This document shows, one piece after another, positions 17,876-26,940 of a stretch of 64,000 bases of DNA. The notes under the pieces were generated by a model. That model was not told the DNA's origin and did no database searches. It saw only the letters and a list, made by a program, of their open reading frames with translations. This stretch comes from Sinorhizobium garamanticum (GTDB lineage Bacteria > Pseudomonadota > Alphaproteobacteria > Rhizobiales > Rhizobiaceae), in assembly GCF_029892065.1 (NCBI RefSeq), contig NZ_CP120373.1, positions 2,301,001 to 2,365,000 of the forward strand, read 5' to 3'. The position numbers and the translations under genes were made by a program. Positions within the stretch are counted from its first letter, which is position 1. Every line of letters starts with the position of its first letter.

Positions 17876-18868
17876 ATGACAAGCATACAGGCAAGAGCAA
17901 CGACGAGCGGCATCTCTCGGAGAGACGTGCTGGCTGGCACTCTGGGCGCCGCTGCGGCAGTATCTGCCGTCCGCCCGGCCTCGGCGGCAAGTGCCTCAAA
18001 TGCAACCACCACCACCAGCGAAGGAGCAAGGACCATGGGCAGCAGGATCGTCACCCGCGACGGCGTCGAAATCTACTACAAGGACTGGGGTCCGAAGGAC
18101 GGACCGGTCGTCGTGCTCAGCCACGGCTGGCCGCTGTCGGCCGACAGCTGGGAAGCCCAGGCCTTCCATCTCGCCAACAATGGCTTCCGCGTCATCACCC
18201 ATGACCGCCGCGGCCACGGCCGCTCCAGCCAGCCCTGGGACGGCAACGACATGGACCACTATGCCGACGATCTCGCCGAGCTGATCGAAAAACTGGATCT
18301 CGCCGGCATCTTCCTCGCCGGCTTCTCGACCGGCGGCGGCGAGATCTCCCGCTATATCGGCCGCCACGGCACCAAGCGCGTCGCCAAGGCCGGGCTGATC
18401 TCGGCGGTGCCGCCCTTGATGGTCAAGACCGACAAGCACCCCGGCGGGCTGCCAAAGGAGGTATTCGACAATCTCCAGGCGGCAAGTGTCGCCGACCGCT
18501 CGCAGCTCTACAAGGACATTGCCTCCGGCCCGTTCTTCGGCTTCAACCGGCCGGGTGCCAAGGTTTCGCAAGGCATGATCGACAGTTTCTGGCTGCAGGG
18601 CATGATGGGCGGCCACAAGAACACCTATGATTCGATCGCCGCCTTCTCGCAGACCGATTTCACCGAGGACCTGAAGAAGTTCGACGTGCCGACCTTGATC
18701 ATCCATGGCGACGACGACCAGATCGTGCCGATCGACGCGGCGGCGCGGGCCTCGAAGACGCTCATCCCGCATGCGGTGCTCAAGGTCTATCCCGGCGCCC
18801 CGCACGGCATCACCGACACCCACAAGGAGCAGCTCAACCAGGACCTGCTCGAATTCGCGAGGTCGTAA
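17876..18868 (+). CDS. cpo: Tat-exported alpha/beta hydrolase (non-heme chloroperoxidase family)
   Basis: A 330-residue protein. Residues 1-40 carry a twin-arginine signal ([18 protein letters not shown]) ending near AASAS. The alpha/beta hydrolase core begins near residue 57, with oxyanion-loop [12 protein letters not shown], nucleophile Ser in GFSTGGGE, acid Asp in HGDDDQIVP and His in GAPHGIT. The family includes cofactor-free haloperoxidases and esterases; perhydrolysis or ester hydrolysis in the periplasm is likely. The ATG at 17876 has GGGAG at 17864. A second in-frame ATG at 18035 has its own AAGGAG (18021-18026) and would give a 277-residue cytosolic form of typical family length. It diverges from the ohrR-type gene. 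Confidence 0.9.
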   Translation: MTSIQARATTSGISRRDVLAGTLGAAAAVSAVRPASAASASNATTTTSEGARTMGSRIVTRDGVEIYYKDWGPKDGPVVVLSHGWPLSADSWEAQAFHLANNGFRVITHDRRGHGRSSQPWDGNDMDHYADDLAELIEKLDLAGIFLAGFSTGGGEISRYIGRHGTKRVAKAGLISAVPPLMVKTDKHPGGLPKEVFDNLQAASVADRSQLYKDIASGPFFGFNRPGAKVSQGMIDSFWLQGMMGGHKNTYDSIAAFSQTDFTEDLKKFDVPTLIIHGDDDQIVPIDAAARASKTLIPHAVLKVYPGAPHGITDTHKEQLNQDLLEFARS

Positions 18869-18884
18869 TTCCTAAGCGAAACAG

Positions 18885-18912
18885 AAGGGGCGCCTGAGCG
18901 GCGCCCTTTTCT
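18885..18912 (+). terminator. Terminator after the hydrolase gene
   Basis: AAGGGGCGCC pairs with GGCGCCCTT (one bulged G) and is followed by a short T-run. Confidence 0.7.
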
Positions 18913-19099
18913 CGTCGGCAACCTCACCACCTTCTTCGCCGGTGGTGAGCCGCCGGGCAGGGTGGCTTAAGCAGTAAGTGTCTCGCCAGGCCAGCGAGAA
19001 TTTTCCTTGCGAAACAATGCCTTGACTTTGGGGGCTCGCTCGCGGACGATGCCGCCATCGGTACATGCCGTGTGTTGCAAAAATATCCAACGGCCATTC

Positions 19100-19933
19100 A
19101 TGAATGATGCAGCAATCGTCGCTCCGCAGCGGGCATGGGGAAAAGGGCGGCTTGTCGCCAAATGCCGGAGCGATCGTACGGCTATCGCCGAACTCTATCA
19201 GGAAGGCTGCGCCAAGATCCGTCTCCCAAAGACCTTTGATGCGTCGCTCGAAGCGGTGCTGATCAATTCGTCGGGGGGGATCACCGGCGGCGATCGGATG
19301 GCCTGGGCGTTCGAGGCGGGCGAGGGCACGGCGCTGACGTTGACGACGCAGGCCTGCGAGAAGATCTACAGGGCGAGTGCGGGAACGGCCGAGATCTCGA
19401 CGCGGATCTTTGCTGCTGGCGGAAGCCGGGTCGATTGGCTCCCGCAGGAAACCATCTTCTTCGATCGCGCATCCTTGGCACGGTCCCTGGAGGTCGAACT
19501 TGCCGCAGATGCAACCTTTCTGGCGGTCGAGGCGGTTCTTCTCGGCCGCAAAGCCATGGGCGAGGTTGTGCAGGCCGGTCTCTTTCGTGACCGCTGGCGC
19601 GTCAGAAGTGGCGGCCGGCTGCTGCATGCGGAGAACCTGACGCTTGCTGATGATATCGCCGCGCTTGCGGGGCGTTCCGCGGTGCTCGGCGGCGCAGCAG
19701 CCTTTGCGACATTGCTTTATGTCGGGTCGGATTGCGAAGCGATGCTATCCAGGCTGCGAGGCACGTTTGGCGGCTACGCGAGCGCCGGTGTCAGCCATTT
19801 TCAGGTTGCCGGTCGCGACAAGCTGGTCGCCCGCATTGCTGCGACAGGCGGCTTCGCACTTAGAAAAATTCTTGTCCCGGTTATTTCGCACTTGCGTAAC
19901 GATGCATCTGTGCCGAGAGTCTGGACTCTCTGA
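19100..19933 (+). CDS. ureD: Urease accessory protein UreD
   Basis: A 277-residue UreD/UreH-family chaperone. The typical N-terminal [11 protein letters not shown] is followed by [16 protein letters not shown] and [10 protein letters not shown], all conserved in UreD. It binds apo-urease with UreF and UreG during nickel loading. The frame is open 31 codons further upstream; ATG at 19100 matches the family N-terminus, though its Shine-Dalgarno is weak. First gene of the urease cluster, with ureA 26 bases downstream. Confidence 0.92.
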   Translation: MNDAAIVAPQRAWGKGRLVAKCRSDRTAIAELYQEGCAKIRLPKTFDASLEAVLINSSGGITGGDRMAWAFEAGEGTALTLTTQACEKIYRASAGTAEISTRIFAAGGSRVDWLPQETIFFDRASLARSLEVELAADATFLAVEAVLLGRKAMGEVVQAGLFRDRWRVRSGGRLLHAENLTLADDIAALAGRSAVLGGAAAFATLLYVGSDCEAMLSRLRGTFGGYASAGVSHFQVAGRDKLVARIAATGGFALRKILVPVISHLRNDASVPRVWTL

Positions 19934-19959
19934 TCCCACAATTCATTGGACGGCAACGC

Positions 19960-20262
19960 ATGAATCTTACCCCGCGCGAAAAGGACAAGCTGTTGATTTC
20001 CATGGCGGCGATGGTCGCGCGCCGGAGGCTGGAGCGTGGCGTGAAGCTCAACCATCCGGAAGCGATCGCCCTCATCACCGACTTCGTCGTCGAAGGTGCG
20101 CGGGACGGACGCTCCGTGGCCGAGCTGATGGAAGCCGGCGCGCATGTGCTGACCCGCGACCAGGTCATGGAAGGGATCCCCGAAATGATCCATGACATTC
20201 AGATCGAGGCGACCTTTCCGGATGGGACGAAGCTCGTCACGGTCCACGAGCCGATCCGCTAG
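19960..20262 (+). CDS. ureA: Urease subunit gamma
   Basis: A 100-residue UreA starting [12 protein letters not shown], of normal length, with the conserved [24 protein letters not shown]. It is the smallest structural subunit of the three-subunit bacterial urease, which splits urea to ammonia and carbamate in the cytoplasm. A DUF1272 gene, not ureB, follows after 41 bases. Confidence 0.96.
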   Translation: MNLTPREKDKLLISMAAMVARRRLERGVKLNHPEAIALITDFVVEGARDGRSVAELMEAGAHVLTRDQVMEGIPEMIHDIQIEATFPDGTKLVTVHEPIR

Positions 20263-20303
20263 CGCGGGATGACCGCATCCGCCGCCAACTTTGAGGGGCA
20301 ACC

Positions 20304-20558
20304 ATGCTTAGCCTACGACCGAACTGCGAATGTTGTGATCGCGATCTGCCGCCCGAGAGCCGAGAGGCCATGATCTGCACGTTCGAATGCACCTTCTGCG
20401 CCGAATGTGCCGAGGCGAGCCTCGCCGGCATCTGCCCGAACTGCAGCGGGGAACTGGTCCGCCGGCCGATCCGCCCGGCTGCGATGCTTGCGAAATATCC
20501 GGCGTCGACGGACCGGGTGTTGAAGCCGCAAGGTTGCGCGGGTGGCCAAGCGGCGTGA
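20304..20558 (+). CDS. Cysteine-rich DUF1272 protein within the urease operon
   Basis: An 84-residue protein with an N-terminal zinc-ribbon-like array of Cys residues: NCECC at 7-11, then [16 protein letters not shown] and GICPNC up to about residue 50. I recognise it as DUF1272. The C-terminus is less ordered ([13 protein letters not shown]). Function is unknown. Placement between ureA and ureB, with the same strand and close spacing (13 bases to ureB), implies co-expression with urease. Eight cysteines could bind zinc or nickel, but a metallochaperone role would be speculation. Confidence 0.85.
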   Translation: MLSLRPNCECCDRDLPPESREAMICTFECTFCAECAEASLAGICPNCSGELVRRPIRPAAMLAKYPASTDRVLKPQGCAGGQAA

Positions 20559-20571
20559 AGAGGAGAGGGAC

Positions 20572-20877
20572 ATGATTCCAGGCGAAATCATCGCAGCCGA
20601 AGGCGAGGTTGAACTGAACGCCGGTTTCGAAACGGTCACCATCGAGGTTTCCAATTCCGGCGACCGTCCCGTGCAGGTGGGGAGCCACTATCATTTCGCC
20701 GAGACGAACCCGGGCCTGATCTTCGATCGTGAAGCGGCCCGCGGCAAGCGGCTCGACATTCCGGCCGGCACTGCAGTGCGCTTCGAGCCCGGCCAGACGA
20801 GGCAGGTAACGCTGATCCCGCTTTCCGGCAAGCGCGAGGTGTTTGGTTTCCGCCAGGCGATCATGGGCAAGCTATGA
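20572..20877 (+). CDS. ureB: Urease subunit beta
   Basis: A 101-residue UreB beginning [11 protein letters not shown], with the conserved [11 protein letters not shown] and [16 protein letters not shown]. It packs with UreA and UreC in the (ABC)3 enzyme. ATG at 20572 is selected by family start and the purine-rich GAAGAGGAGAGGGA ribosome site just upstream; the frame is open ten codons further up. The stop overlaps the next gene by four bases. Confidence 0.96.
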   Translation: MIPGEIIAAEGEVELNAGFETVTIEVSNSGDRPVQVGSHYHFAETNPGLIFDREAARGKRLDIPAGTAVRFEPGQTRQVTLIPLSGKREVFGFRQAIMGKL

Positions 20878-21293
20878 GGATGTTCGCGCCTCTCGCCGGC
20901 TTGCTTTTGCTGTCAGCGGTTTCGGCAGTCGCGCAACAGCCAACGGTCGATTGCCAGAATGCCGTTACGCAGATGGACATGAACATCTGCGCTGGCCAGG
21001 ACTACGACAGAGCCGACGCGGACCTGAACAAAACCTATAAGCAAGCGGTCGCTGCCATGAAGGCGATGGACAAGGAACTCGGCGAAATCGATGCCGCCCA
21101 TGTCGGGGCCGAAGAGGCATTGAAGAAGGCGCAACGGGCCTGGATCGGCTACCGCGACGGGCAGTGCGAACTGGCCGGGTTCGAGGCGCGTGGCGGCTCG
21201 ATGGAGCCGATGCTGGTTTCCGGCTGCCTGGCGGAACTGACCCGCAAGCGAACCGCCGAATTGAAGCAACTCCTCGAACCGAGAGGAAACTGA
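20874..21293 (+). CDS. Exported LprI-like (DUF1311) protein
   Basis: A 139-residue protein with an N-terminal signal peptide (to about AVAQQ, residue 22) and a DUF1311/LprI-type domain. Its four cysteines (in VDCQNAV, MNICAGQ, GQCELAG and SGCLAEL) can form two disulphides. Some relatives inhibit lysozyme at the cell surface; most are uncharacterised. It starts inside the ureB stop (ATGA), so it is translationally coupled to the urease genes although predicted to be periplasmic. A link to urease is unknown. Confidence 0.85.
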   Translation: MRMFAPLAGLLLLSAVSAVAQQPTVDCQNAVTQMDMNICAGQDYDRADADLNKTYKQAVAAMKAMDKELGEIDAAHVGAEEALKKAQRAWIGYRDGQCELAGFEARGGSMEPMLVSGCLAELTRKRTAELKQLLEPRGN

Positions 21294-21296
21294 CCG

Positions 21297-21944
21297 TTGA
21301 GCGGCCGCACCATTACGATCGTTGGCAATGGCGACGTGCCGCAAGGTGCGGCGGCCGCGATTGACGCCGCCGATCTCGTCATCCGCTTCAACGATTGCCG
21401 ATCAGTCGGCAAGGGCGGCACGAGGACCGATATTATCGCGGTCTGCAACACTGGTCGCCCTGCGCTGTCGATGCTTGGTGGCGGCCGGTGGAAGACCAGC
21501 GACGCAGTGCGGCAGGCGAGTGAGATCTGGAGCGTCCGCTTCGGTGCGAAGTTTGCCGCCATGCGGGCGGACCTTGCGAAAACGCACCCGAATCTCGACG
21601 ATTTCTGCGACGATTACACGATGGGTTTCGAAGCTTTCGCACGTGCGACCGGCCGGCGCCATCGGGTGATCCCGGTGGAAACGCACGAGCGACTCGATCG
21701 CGATCTCGCCCGCTTCACGCCGGCGCCCTATGTCGTGCCGTCGAGCGGCCTGGTGGTAGTCGCCGACGTCCTGTCCGATTTCATCCAGCCCGGAGACGAC
21801 GTCGTGCTTGCCGGCTTCGGCCATAGCGGCTGGGAATGGCATCCCTTTGCGGCGGAGCGCCGGTACGTTGACGCACTTGTCGCCGAAGGCCGCCTGCGCC
21901 GCCTCGGTCAATCCCAATCTTCAGACTTTTCCCAGGGAGCCTGA
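21297..21944 (+). CDS. Urease-operon accessory protein with sialyltransferase-like (GT29) motif
   Basis: A 215-residue protein. The N-terminal IVGNGDVPQGAAAAIDAADL followed by VIRFNDC resembles the CMP-binding L-motif of GT29 sialyltransferase-like proteins, and C-terminal GFGHSGWEWHPFAAERRYV may be the matching VS-like motif. I recall it as 'urease operon accessory protein' in rhizobia with no proven role. The start codon is TTG at 21297, preceded by AGAGGAA; no ATG occurs in a suitable place. It lies four bases after the LprI-like gene and four before ureC. Whether it is an active transferase is unknown. Confidence 0.78.
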   Translation: MSGRTITIVGNGDVPQGAAAAIDAADLVIRFNDCRSVGKGGTRTDIIAVCNTGRPALSMLGGGRWKTSDAVRQASEIWSVRFGAKFAAMRADLAKTHPNLDDFCDDYTMGFEAFARATGRRHRVIPVETHERLDRDLARFTPAPYVVPSSGLVVVADVLSDFIQPGDDVVLAGFGHSGWEWHPFAAERRYVDALVAEGRLRRLGQSQSSDFSQGA

Positions 21945-21947
21945 TCC

Positions 21948-23660
21948 ATGCCCTACAAGATGTCGCGCGCGGCCTATGCCAACATGTTCGGTCCGACGGT
22001 GGGCGACAAGGTGCGCCTTGCCGATACCGAGCTTTTCATCGAGGTCGAGAAGGATTTCACCACCTATGGTGAAGAGGTGAAGTTCGGCGGCGGCAAGGTC
22101 ATCCGTGACGGCATGGGGCAAAGCCAAGTGACGCGCGAGGGCGGCGCCGTCGATACCGTGATCACCAACGCGCTGATCCTCGACCATTGGGGGATCGTGA
22201 AGGCGGATATCGGCCTCAAGGACGGGCGGATCGCGGCGATCGGCAAGGCCGGCAATCCGGACACGCAGCCGGGTGTCACCATCATCGTCGGACCGGGCAC
22301 GGAGGTCATCGCCGGCGAGGGCAAGATCGTCACGGCCGGCGGCATGGACAGCCATATTCATTTCATCTGCCCGCAGCAGATCGAGGAAGCGCTGATGAGC
22401 GGCATCACCTGCATGCTGGGCGGCGGCACCGGCCCGGCGCACGGCACGCTCGCAACGACCTGCACCCCCGGCCCCTGGCACATCGCCCGGATGATCGAGG
22501 CAGCGGACGCCTTTCCGATGAATCTCGCCTTTGCCGGCAAGGGCAATGCCTCGCTCCCCGGTGCGCTGGTGGAAATGGTGCTCGGCGGTGCCACGTCGCT
22601 GAAGCTGCACGAGGATTGGGGCACGACGCCGGCGGCGATCGACTGCTGCCTGTCGGTCGCCGACGAATATGACGTCCAGGTGATGATCCACACCGATACG
22701 CTGAACGAAAGCGGCTTCGTCGAGGATACGATCGCCGCGATCAAGGGCCGGACAATCCACGCCTTCCATACGGAGGGGGCGGGCGGTGGCCATGCGCCGG
22801 ATATCATCAAGATCTGCGGCCAGCCGAATGTCATTCCGTCCTCGACCAATCCGACGCGGCCCTATACGCTCAACACGCTGGCAGAGCATCTCGACATGCT
22901 GATGGTCTGCCATCACCTGTCGCCCTCCATCCCGGAGGATATTGCCTTTGCCGAAAGCCGCATCCGCAAGGAAACGATCGCGGCCGAGGACATCCTGCAC
23001 GACATCGGCGCCTTTTCGATCATCTCGTCCGACAGCCAGGCGATGGGCCGCGTCGGCGAGGTGGCGATCCGAACCTGGCAGACGGCCGACAAGATGAAGC
23101 GCCAGCGCGGGCGGCTCAGGCAAGAGACCGGCGACAACGACAACTTCCGGGTCAAGCGCTACATCGCCAAATACACGATCAACCCCGCGATCGCGCACGG
23201 TCTCAGCCACGAGATCGGTTCGCTCGAAGTGGGCAAGCGTGCCGACCTCGTCATCTGGAACCCGGCGTTCTTCGGCGTGAAGCCCGACATGGTGCTGCTC
23301 GGTGGCTCGATCGCCGCGGCACTGATGGGCGATCCGAACGCCTCGATCCCGACACCGCAGCCGGTCCACTACCGGCCGATGTTCGGGGCCTATGGCCGGA
23401 ACCGCACGAATTCCTCCGTCACCTTCGTCTCGCAGGCATCGCTTGATGCCGGACTTGCAGGCAGGCTCGGTGTCGCCAAGGAACTCGTCGCCGTCCAGAA
23501 CACCCGCGGCGGCATCGGCAAGGCGTCGATGATCCACAACAGCCTCACGCCGCATATCGAGGTCGACCCGGAGACCTACGAGGTCCGTGCCGACGGCGAA
23601 CTCTTGACCTGCGAGCCGGCGACGGTTCTGCCGATGGCGCAACGCTACTTCCTGTTCTAG
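21948..23660 (+). CDS. ureC: Urease subunit alpha
   Basis: A 570-residue catalytic subunit. Nickel ligands are visible: HIHF near residue 137, the carbamylated Lys219 in [11 protein letters not shown], His in MIHTDTLNE and [12 protein letters not shown], and Asp in the C-terminal third. The flap cysteine/histidine region is [20 protein letters not shown]. All catalytic elements are intact and length is normal. It hydrolyses urea. A long antisense open frame across this gene is a codon-bias shadow. Confidence 0.97.
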   Translation: MPYKMSRAAYANMFGPTVGDKVRLADTELFIEVEKDFTTYGEEVKFGGGKVIRDGMGQSQVTREGGAVDTVITNALILDHWGIVKADIGLKDGRIAAIGKAGNPDTQPGVTIIVGPGTEVIAGEGKIVTAGGMDSHIHFICPQQIEEALMSGITCMLGGGTGPAHGTLATTCTPGPWHIARMIEAADAFPMNLAFAGKGNASLPGALVEMVLGGATSLKLHEDWGTTPAAIDCCLSVADEYDVQVMIHTDTLNESGFVEDTIAAIKGRTIHAFHTEGAGGGHAPDIIKICGQPNVIPSSTNPTRPYTLNTLAEHLDMLMVCHHLSPSIPEDIAFAESRIRKETIAAEDILHDIGAFSIISSDSQAMGRVGEVAIRTWQTADKMKRQRGRLRQETGDNDNFRVKRYIAKYTINPAIAHGLSHEIGSLEVGKRADLVIWNPAFFGVKPDMVLLGGSIAAALMGDPNASIPTPQPVHYRPMFGAYGRNRTNSSVTFVSQASLDAGLAGRLGVAKELVAVQNTRGGIGKASMIHNSLTPHIEVDPETYEVRADGELLTCEPATVLPMAQRYFLF

Positions 23661-23685
23661 GCGGACGCCCTCGGAGCATTTGTGC

Positions 23686-24357
23686 ATGACTAAAACGGTC
23701 AGGCGGTTCTTCACGGCCATCGTGCTCCTTATGCTCGCCGTCGCTTTCGGGACATTGGTTCCGCGTCCGCTCATGCCCGTCTATGCTTCATCCGAGATGG
23801 CGGGCTCGCGACGGGTCCTACTGATTTCCGGCCCGATTCACACAGACATCGCCCTTCCCTTGGATGAGGCATTGCGGGCAAGATTCAGTTTTGTCGGTAG
23901 CGCCGGTGTACCTCTTCGGCACCCTGGCGGCGAATGGCTGATCTTCGGGTGGGGAGGGCGCGCCTTTTATCTGGAAACGCCAACCTGGAGCGATCTGAAA
24001 CCGCTACCGGTTTTGCGGGCACTCACTATCGATCGCTCCGTGATGCACGTCGACATCGCAGGGCGTATCGTCGAACCGCAGGAATCAGTCACTGCATTTG
24101 AGGTCGATGACGCGGAATTCGAGCGGCTTGTGAACTTCATATCCGATAGCTTCGAGAAAGAGGCGGGCCAAGTCGTCCCGATTCGTGACTTCTCATACGG
24201 TCCGGACGATCGCTTCTTCGAGGCGAAGGGCTATTTCAACGCGCTGTTCGGCTGCAATACCTGGACTGCAAGCGCATTGAGATCAGCCGGCATTCGGACC
24301 GGATTCTGGAATCCTCTTCCAGCAACGCTTGGCGTCTCGCTCGACCTCCACAATTAG
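23686..24357 (+). CDS. TIGR02117/DUF2459 family protein
   Basis: A 223-residue protein with one N-terminal membrane segment (about residues 8-26), hence probably periplasmic and anchored. The family signature includes IHTDIALPL near residue 55, GWGGRAFYLETPTWSDL, and a C-terminal NTWTASALRSAGI...GFWNPLPATLG. Family function is unknown; a conserved His/Asn/Cys pattern suggests an enzyme (cysteine-peptidase-like fold), which I cannot confirm. ATG at 23686 is chosen over the upstream TTG at 23680. It lies 25 bases after ureC. Confidence 0.8.
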   Translation: MTKTVRRFFTAIVLLMLAVAFGTLVPRPLMPVYASSEMAGSRRVLLISGPIHTDIALPLDEALRARFSFVGSAGVPLRHPGGEWLIFGWGGRAFYLETPTWSDLKPLPVLRALTIDRSVMHVDIAGRIVEPQESVTAFEVDDAEFERLVNFISDSFEKEAGQVVPIRDFSYGPDDRFFEAKGYFNALFGCNTWTASALRSAGIRTGFWNPLPATLGVSLDLHN

Positions 24358-24542
24358 CACACCGCGAAGCAGCGCAGAGAGCCATGCGGCCGCCGCATGG
24401 CAGCTATGCGCGGCCACCGAAATCGCCGCTTTGATGCTGCACCGCAGCGGAATCTCCGATAGGAAAGGCTCTCACTTTCCGGCCGGCTGCGCTTTCCTCC
24501 CAAGACTGATTGCTGCCGGCAGCCAGTTCGAAGGAGATAATG

Positions 24543-25082
24543 ATGCTCGGCAGAAAAGTTCCCGCTGTAACCTTCCGCACCCGCGTCCGCGACGAAGCCG
24601 TCGGCGGTTCCAATCCGTTCCGCTGGCAGGATGTTTCGTCGGACGACTATTTCGCCGGCAAACGCGTCGTGCTGTTTTCGCTCCCAGGTGCCTTCACGCC
24701 GACCTGCTCGACATACCAGCTTCCGGATTTCGAAAAGCTCGCCGCTGAGTTCCGCGCCGAAGGCATCGATGAGATCTACTGCATTTCGGTCAACGACGCC
24801 TTCGTGATGAACGCCTGGGGCAAGTCGCAGAACCTCGAAAACGTCAAGCTGATCCCGGACGGCTCGGGTGAATTCACCCGCAAGATGGGCATGCTGGTCG
24901 CCAAGGACAATCTCGGCTTCGGCATGCGCTCCTGGCGTTATGGCGCCGTCATCAACAATGGCGTCGTCGAGCAGTGGTTCGAAGAGGAAGGCTACTCCGA
25001 CAATTGCGACAGCGATCCGTACGGCGTTTCCTCGCCGCAAAACATTCTCACCGCGCTGAAGTCGCAAAAGATCGCCGCCTGA
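24543..25082 (+). CDS. Peroxiredoxin (Prx5 subfamily)
   Basis: A 179-residue peroxiredoxin with peroxidatic Cys55 in PGAFTPTCS and a second cysteine, Cys155, in SDNCDSDPYG, the position used for an intramolecular disulphide in atypical 2-Cys Prx5 enzymes. It reduces H2O2 and alkyl hydroperoxides, often with glutaredoxin/glutathione. Two consecutive ATGs occur; 24543 is chosen since AAGGAG (24531-24536) lies six bases before it. A preceding hairpin at 24381-24401 (GCCATGCGG/CCGCATGGC) has no T-run. It lies in the urease region but probably has its own promoter in the 185-base gap. Confidence 0.9.
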   Translation: MLGRKVPAVTFRTRVRDEAVGGSNPFRWQDVSSDDYFAGKRVVLFSLPGAFTPTCSTYQLPDFEKLAAEFRAEGIDEIYCISVNDAFVMNAWGKSQNLENVKLIPDGSGEFTRKMGMLVAKDNLGFGMRSWRYGAVINNGVVEQWFEEEGYSDNCDSDPYGVSSPQNILTALKSQKIAA

Positions 25083-25348
25083 TCCGGTCGTGAATGCCTG
25101 TGCCTCTCAAGAGGCGCAGGGCTGAGAACAGCTGAAGGCCCCGGTTCTCCAGGCAGGCTGCGTGAAACCATTTCGCTTTCCGCGTTCCTGCTGGCGCCGG
25201 GGCCTTTTCTTGTTACATTGGTGCGACTACAGCGCCGCGCGCCTTATTAGGTGCGCAAAGGACGCTGTAGCACTTTGAATTGCTGCATGTTTTTACCCTT
25301 AAATCGCCTGCGATTTAAGGAAACATGCAGTAGGCGCGGCGAGGATCG
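25083..25348. other. Intergenic region with hairpins and RIME-like repeat
   Basis: After the peroxiredoxin stop there is a hairpin CCTGTGCCTCT/GAGGCGCAGG (about 25098-25121), then GGCCCCGG (25137-25144) with CCGGGGCC (25196-25203) followed by TTTTCT, probably a bulky terminator. A full two-module RIME-like repeat occupies the rest. Confidence 0.6.
25227..25330. repeat. RIME-like mosaic repeat, complete copy
   Basis: First module: CTACAGCGCCGCGCGCC-TTATT-AGGTGCGCAAAGGACGCTGTAG. Second module: CTGCATGTTT (25282-25291), CTTAAATCG/CGATTTAAG inner stem, and AAACATGCAG closing at 25330. Nearly identical copies are at 59236-59345 (reverse) and 61388-61489. Confidence 0.85.
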
Positions 25349-25645
25349 ATGGTTTGCGTTATCGCATATCTGAAGGCACATACGGGCAAAGGCGATGACG
25401 TCGTCGCCCTAGCGGCACCGCTGCTTGAAGCCAGCCGCACGGAAGCGGGCTGCATCAGCTATGATCTCTATCGCAAGCCCGCGGAACCGGACACGCTGGT
25501 CTTCGTCGAGCACTGGAAAGACCGGGCGGCCGTGGACGCGCATTTTGCCGAGCCGTACCTGAAGGCCTTTCAGGCGGCGATGGCGGATCTCCTGGCGGAC
25601 GTTCGCATCGAGGTCCTGCACCCGGAAAAGATAGAGGTGATCTGA
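25349..25645 (+). CDS. Quinol monooxygenase-like ABM-domain protein
   Basis: A 98-residue protein consisting of a single antibiotic-biosynthesis-monooxygenase (ABM, dimeric ferredoxin-like) domain. Conserved features are [22 protein letters not shown] and a His in [13 protein letters not shown]. The YgiN group oxidises quinols without cofactors. ATG at 25349 is used; the gene ends one base before the GTG start of ureE, so it is in the ureEF transcript. The relation to urease is unclear; the physical link may be simple operon hitchhiking. Confidence 0.83.
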   Translation: MVCVIAYLKAHTGKGDDVVALAAPLLEASRTEAGCISYDLYRKPAEPDTLVFVEHWKDRAAVDAHFAEPYLKAFQAAMADLLADVRIEVLHPEKIEVI

Positions 25646-25646
25646 C

Positions 25647-26135
25647 GTGCCTTATCGCTCGACCGAAGTTCTGTCGCCAGGCCCCGCGGACAAGGTGCCG
25701 CTTCACAGTGTGACGCTCGCCCATGACGAGCGCCATCTGCGGCGCAAGCTGCTCCATCTCGAAAACGACGATGTGGTGATGCTCGACCTCAAGCAACCGG
25801 TGATGCTCGCCGATGGCGACCTCCTGGTGCTGGAAGGCGGCGGCTATATCCGGATCAAGGCCGCCAACGAGGCGCTTTACGAGGTTCGCGCACGGGACGG
25901 CCTACATCTCATCGAACTTGCCTGGCATCTCGGCAATCGACATCTTCCGGCGGCGGTCGAGGAGGGGCGGATCCTGATCGCCCGCGATCCCGTCATCCGT
26001 GCGATGCTCGAAGGGCTGGGCGCCACTGTCAGCGAAGTGACCGAACCGTTCCAACCGCTGCGTGGTGCTTATCATGGTGGCGGGCACGGTCACGACCATC
26101 ACGGCCATGGCGGTCACCATCACGATCATGGCTGA
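25647..26135 (+). CDS. ureE: Urease accessory protein UreE, nickel chaperone
   Basis: A 162-residue UreE. The N-terminal domain is followed by the metal-binding domain with [12 protein letters not shown] (His in the dimer nickel site), and a C-terminal tail in which about half the last 20 residues are His ([20 protein letters not shown]). It delivers Ni(II) to the UreG complex. The start codon is GTG at 25647; no ATG fits. The last eight bases overlap ureF. Confidence 0.94.
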   Translation: MPYRSTEVLSPGPADKVPLHSVTLAHDERHLRRKLLHLENDDVVMLDLKQPVMLADGDLLVLEGGGYIRIKAANEALYEVRARDGLHLIELAWHLGNRHLPAAVEEGRILIARDPVIRAMLEGLGATVSEVTEPFQPLRGAYHGGGHGHDHHGHGGHHHDHG

Positions 26136-26799
26136 CCAGGCCGACACGCGGGCGCTTTTGCGCCTGGTCACCTGGCTCTCACCTGCCTTTCCGGTCGGTT
26201 CCTTCGCCTATTCCGGGGGGCTGGAACAGGCGGTTCACGATGGCCTCGTCACCAGTGCCGAAGAGCTGCGGCTTTGGCTGGAAACGCTGCTGACGCGCGG
26301 CGGCATGTGGAACGACGCCGTTCTCCTCGCCGAAAGCTACCGGGGACATGACGATCCGCGACGATTGAAGGCGGCGAGCGAGCTGGCCGAAGCGTTGGCG
26401 GGTTCGTCGGAGCGGCACATGGAAACCGTATTGCAGGGCGAGGCGTTTCTTGCCGCCGCGCGCAGCTGGCCGAGCGCCGTATTCGAGTTGCTCGGACCGG
26501 TGGCGGTCTATCCGGTGGCGGTCGGTGCCGTGGCCGGTGCGCATGGCACGGGACTGCGGTCCTCCCTGGCGGCCTTTCTCGGCGCCGCGGCCTCGAACGC
26601 CGTTTCGGCTGCCATCCGCTGCGGCGTAATCGGTCAGCGCGATGGCGTCGCTGTGTTGGCCGGCCTCGAAAACACGATTGCCGCTGTAGCCGAACGCGCC
26701 GCGCAGAGCTCGCTGGACGAGCTTGGCTCGGCTACGATCATGGCGGATGTTTCGTCGCTGAGACACGAAACCCTCTATACCCGCCTGTTCCGCTCCTAG
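26128..26799 (+). CDS. ureF: Urease accessory protein UreF
   Basis: A 223-residue all-helical GTPase-activating partner of UreG, with [21 protein letters not shown] at the N-terminus and [11 protein letters not shown] at the very end, both diagnostic. The start at 26128 ([11 protein letters not shown]) is preferred to an upstream ATG at 26062 since the latter would only translate the ureE His-tail in another frame. Overlap with ureE implies translational coupling. Confidence 0.94.
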   Translation: MADQADTRALLRLVTWLSPAFPVGSFAYSGGLEQAVHDGLVTSAEELRLWLETLLTRGGMWNDAVLLAESYRGHDDPRRLKAASELAEALAGSSERHMETVLQGEAFLAAARSWPSAVFELLGPVAVYPVAVGAVAGAHGTGLRSSLAAFLGAAASNAVSAAIRCGVIGQRDGVAVLAGLENTIAAVAERAAQSSLDELGSATIMADVSSLRHETLYTRLFRS

Positions 26800-26912
26800 A
26801 TCACGATGATTTTGGGTCGAATCGACCCAAATTCATAAACGTGATCGATTCTAATAAGGTAGAGCGGGATGCGGGCGGAAAACCGCACACACTTTTCCTC
26901 ATCCCGCTCTAA
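26799..26912. repeat. Palindromic repeat of the AGAGCGGGATG family
   Basis: Two hairpins in tandem: TTTGGGTCGA/TCGACCCAAA, framed by GATCACG and CGTGATC, then AGAGCGGGATG...CATCCCGCTCT with an inner GCGG/CCGC arm. It separates ureF from ureG. Shorter relatives lie at 51733-51780 and 57557-57622. This is another type of rhizobial intergenic mosaic element. Confidence 0.75.
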
Positions 26913-26940
26913 CGGGCGGCCATTCTGAAAGGACAAGCAG

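Noticed and set aside
21921..23774. A 617-codon antisense open frame opposite ureC
   Set aside because: Shadow of ureC, whose catalytic residues are all present on the plus strand.
24381..24401. Hairpin GCCATGCGG/CCGCATGGC upstream of the peroxiredoxin as terminator
   Set aside because: No T-run follows, so it is not called a terminator.
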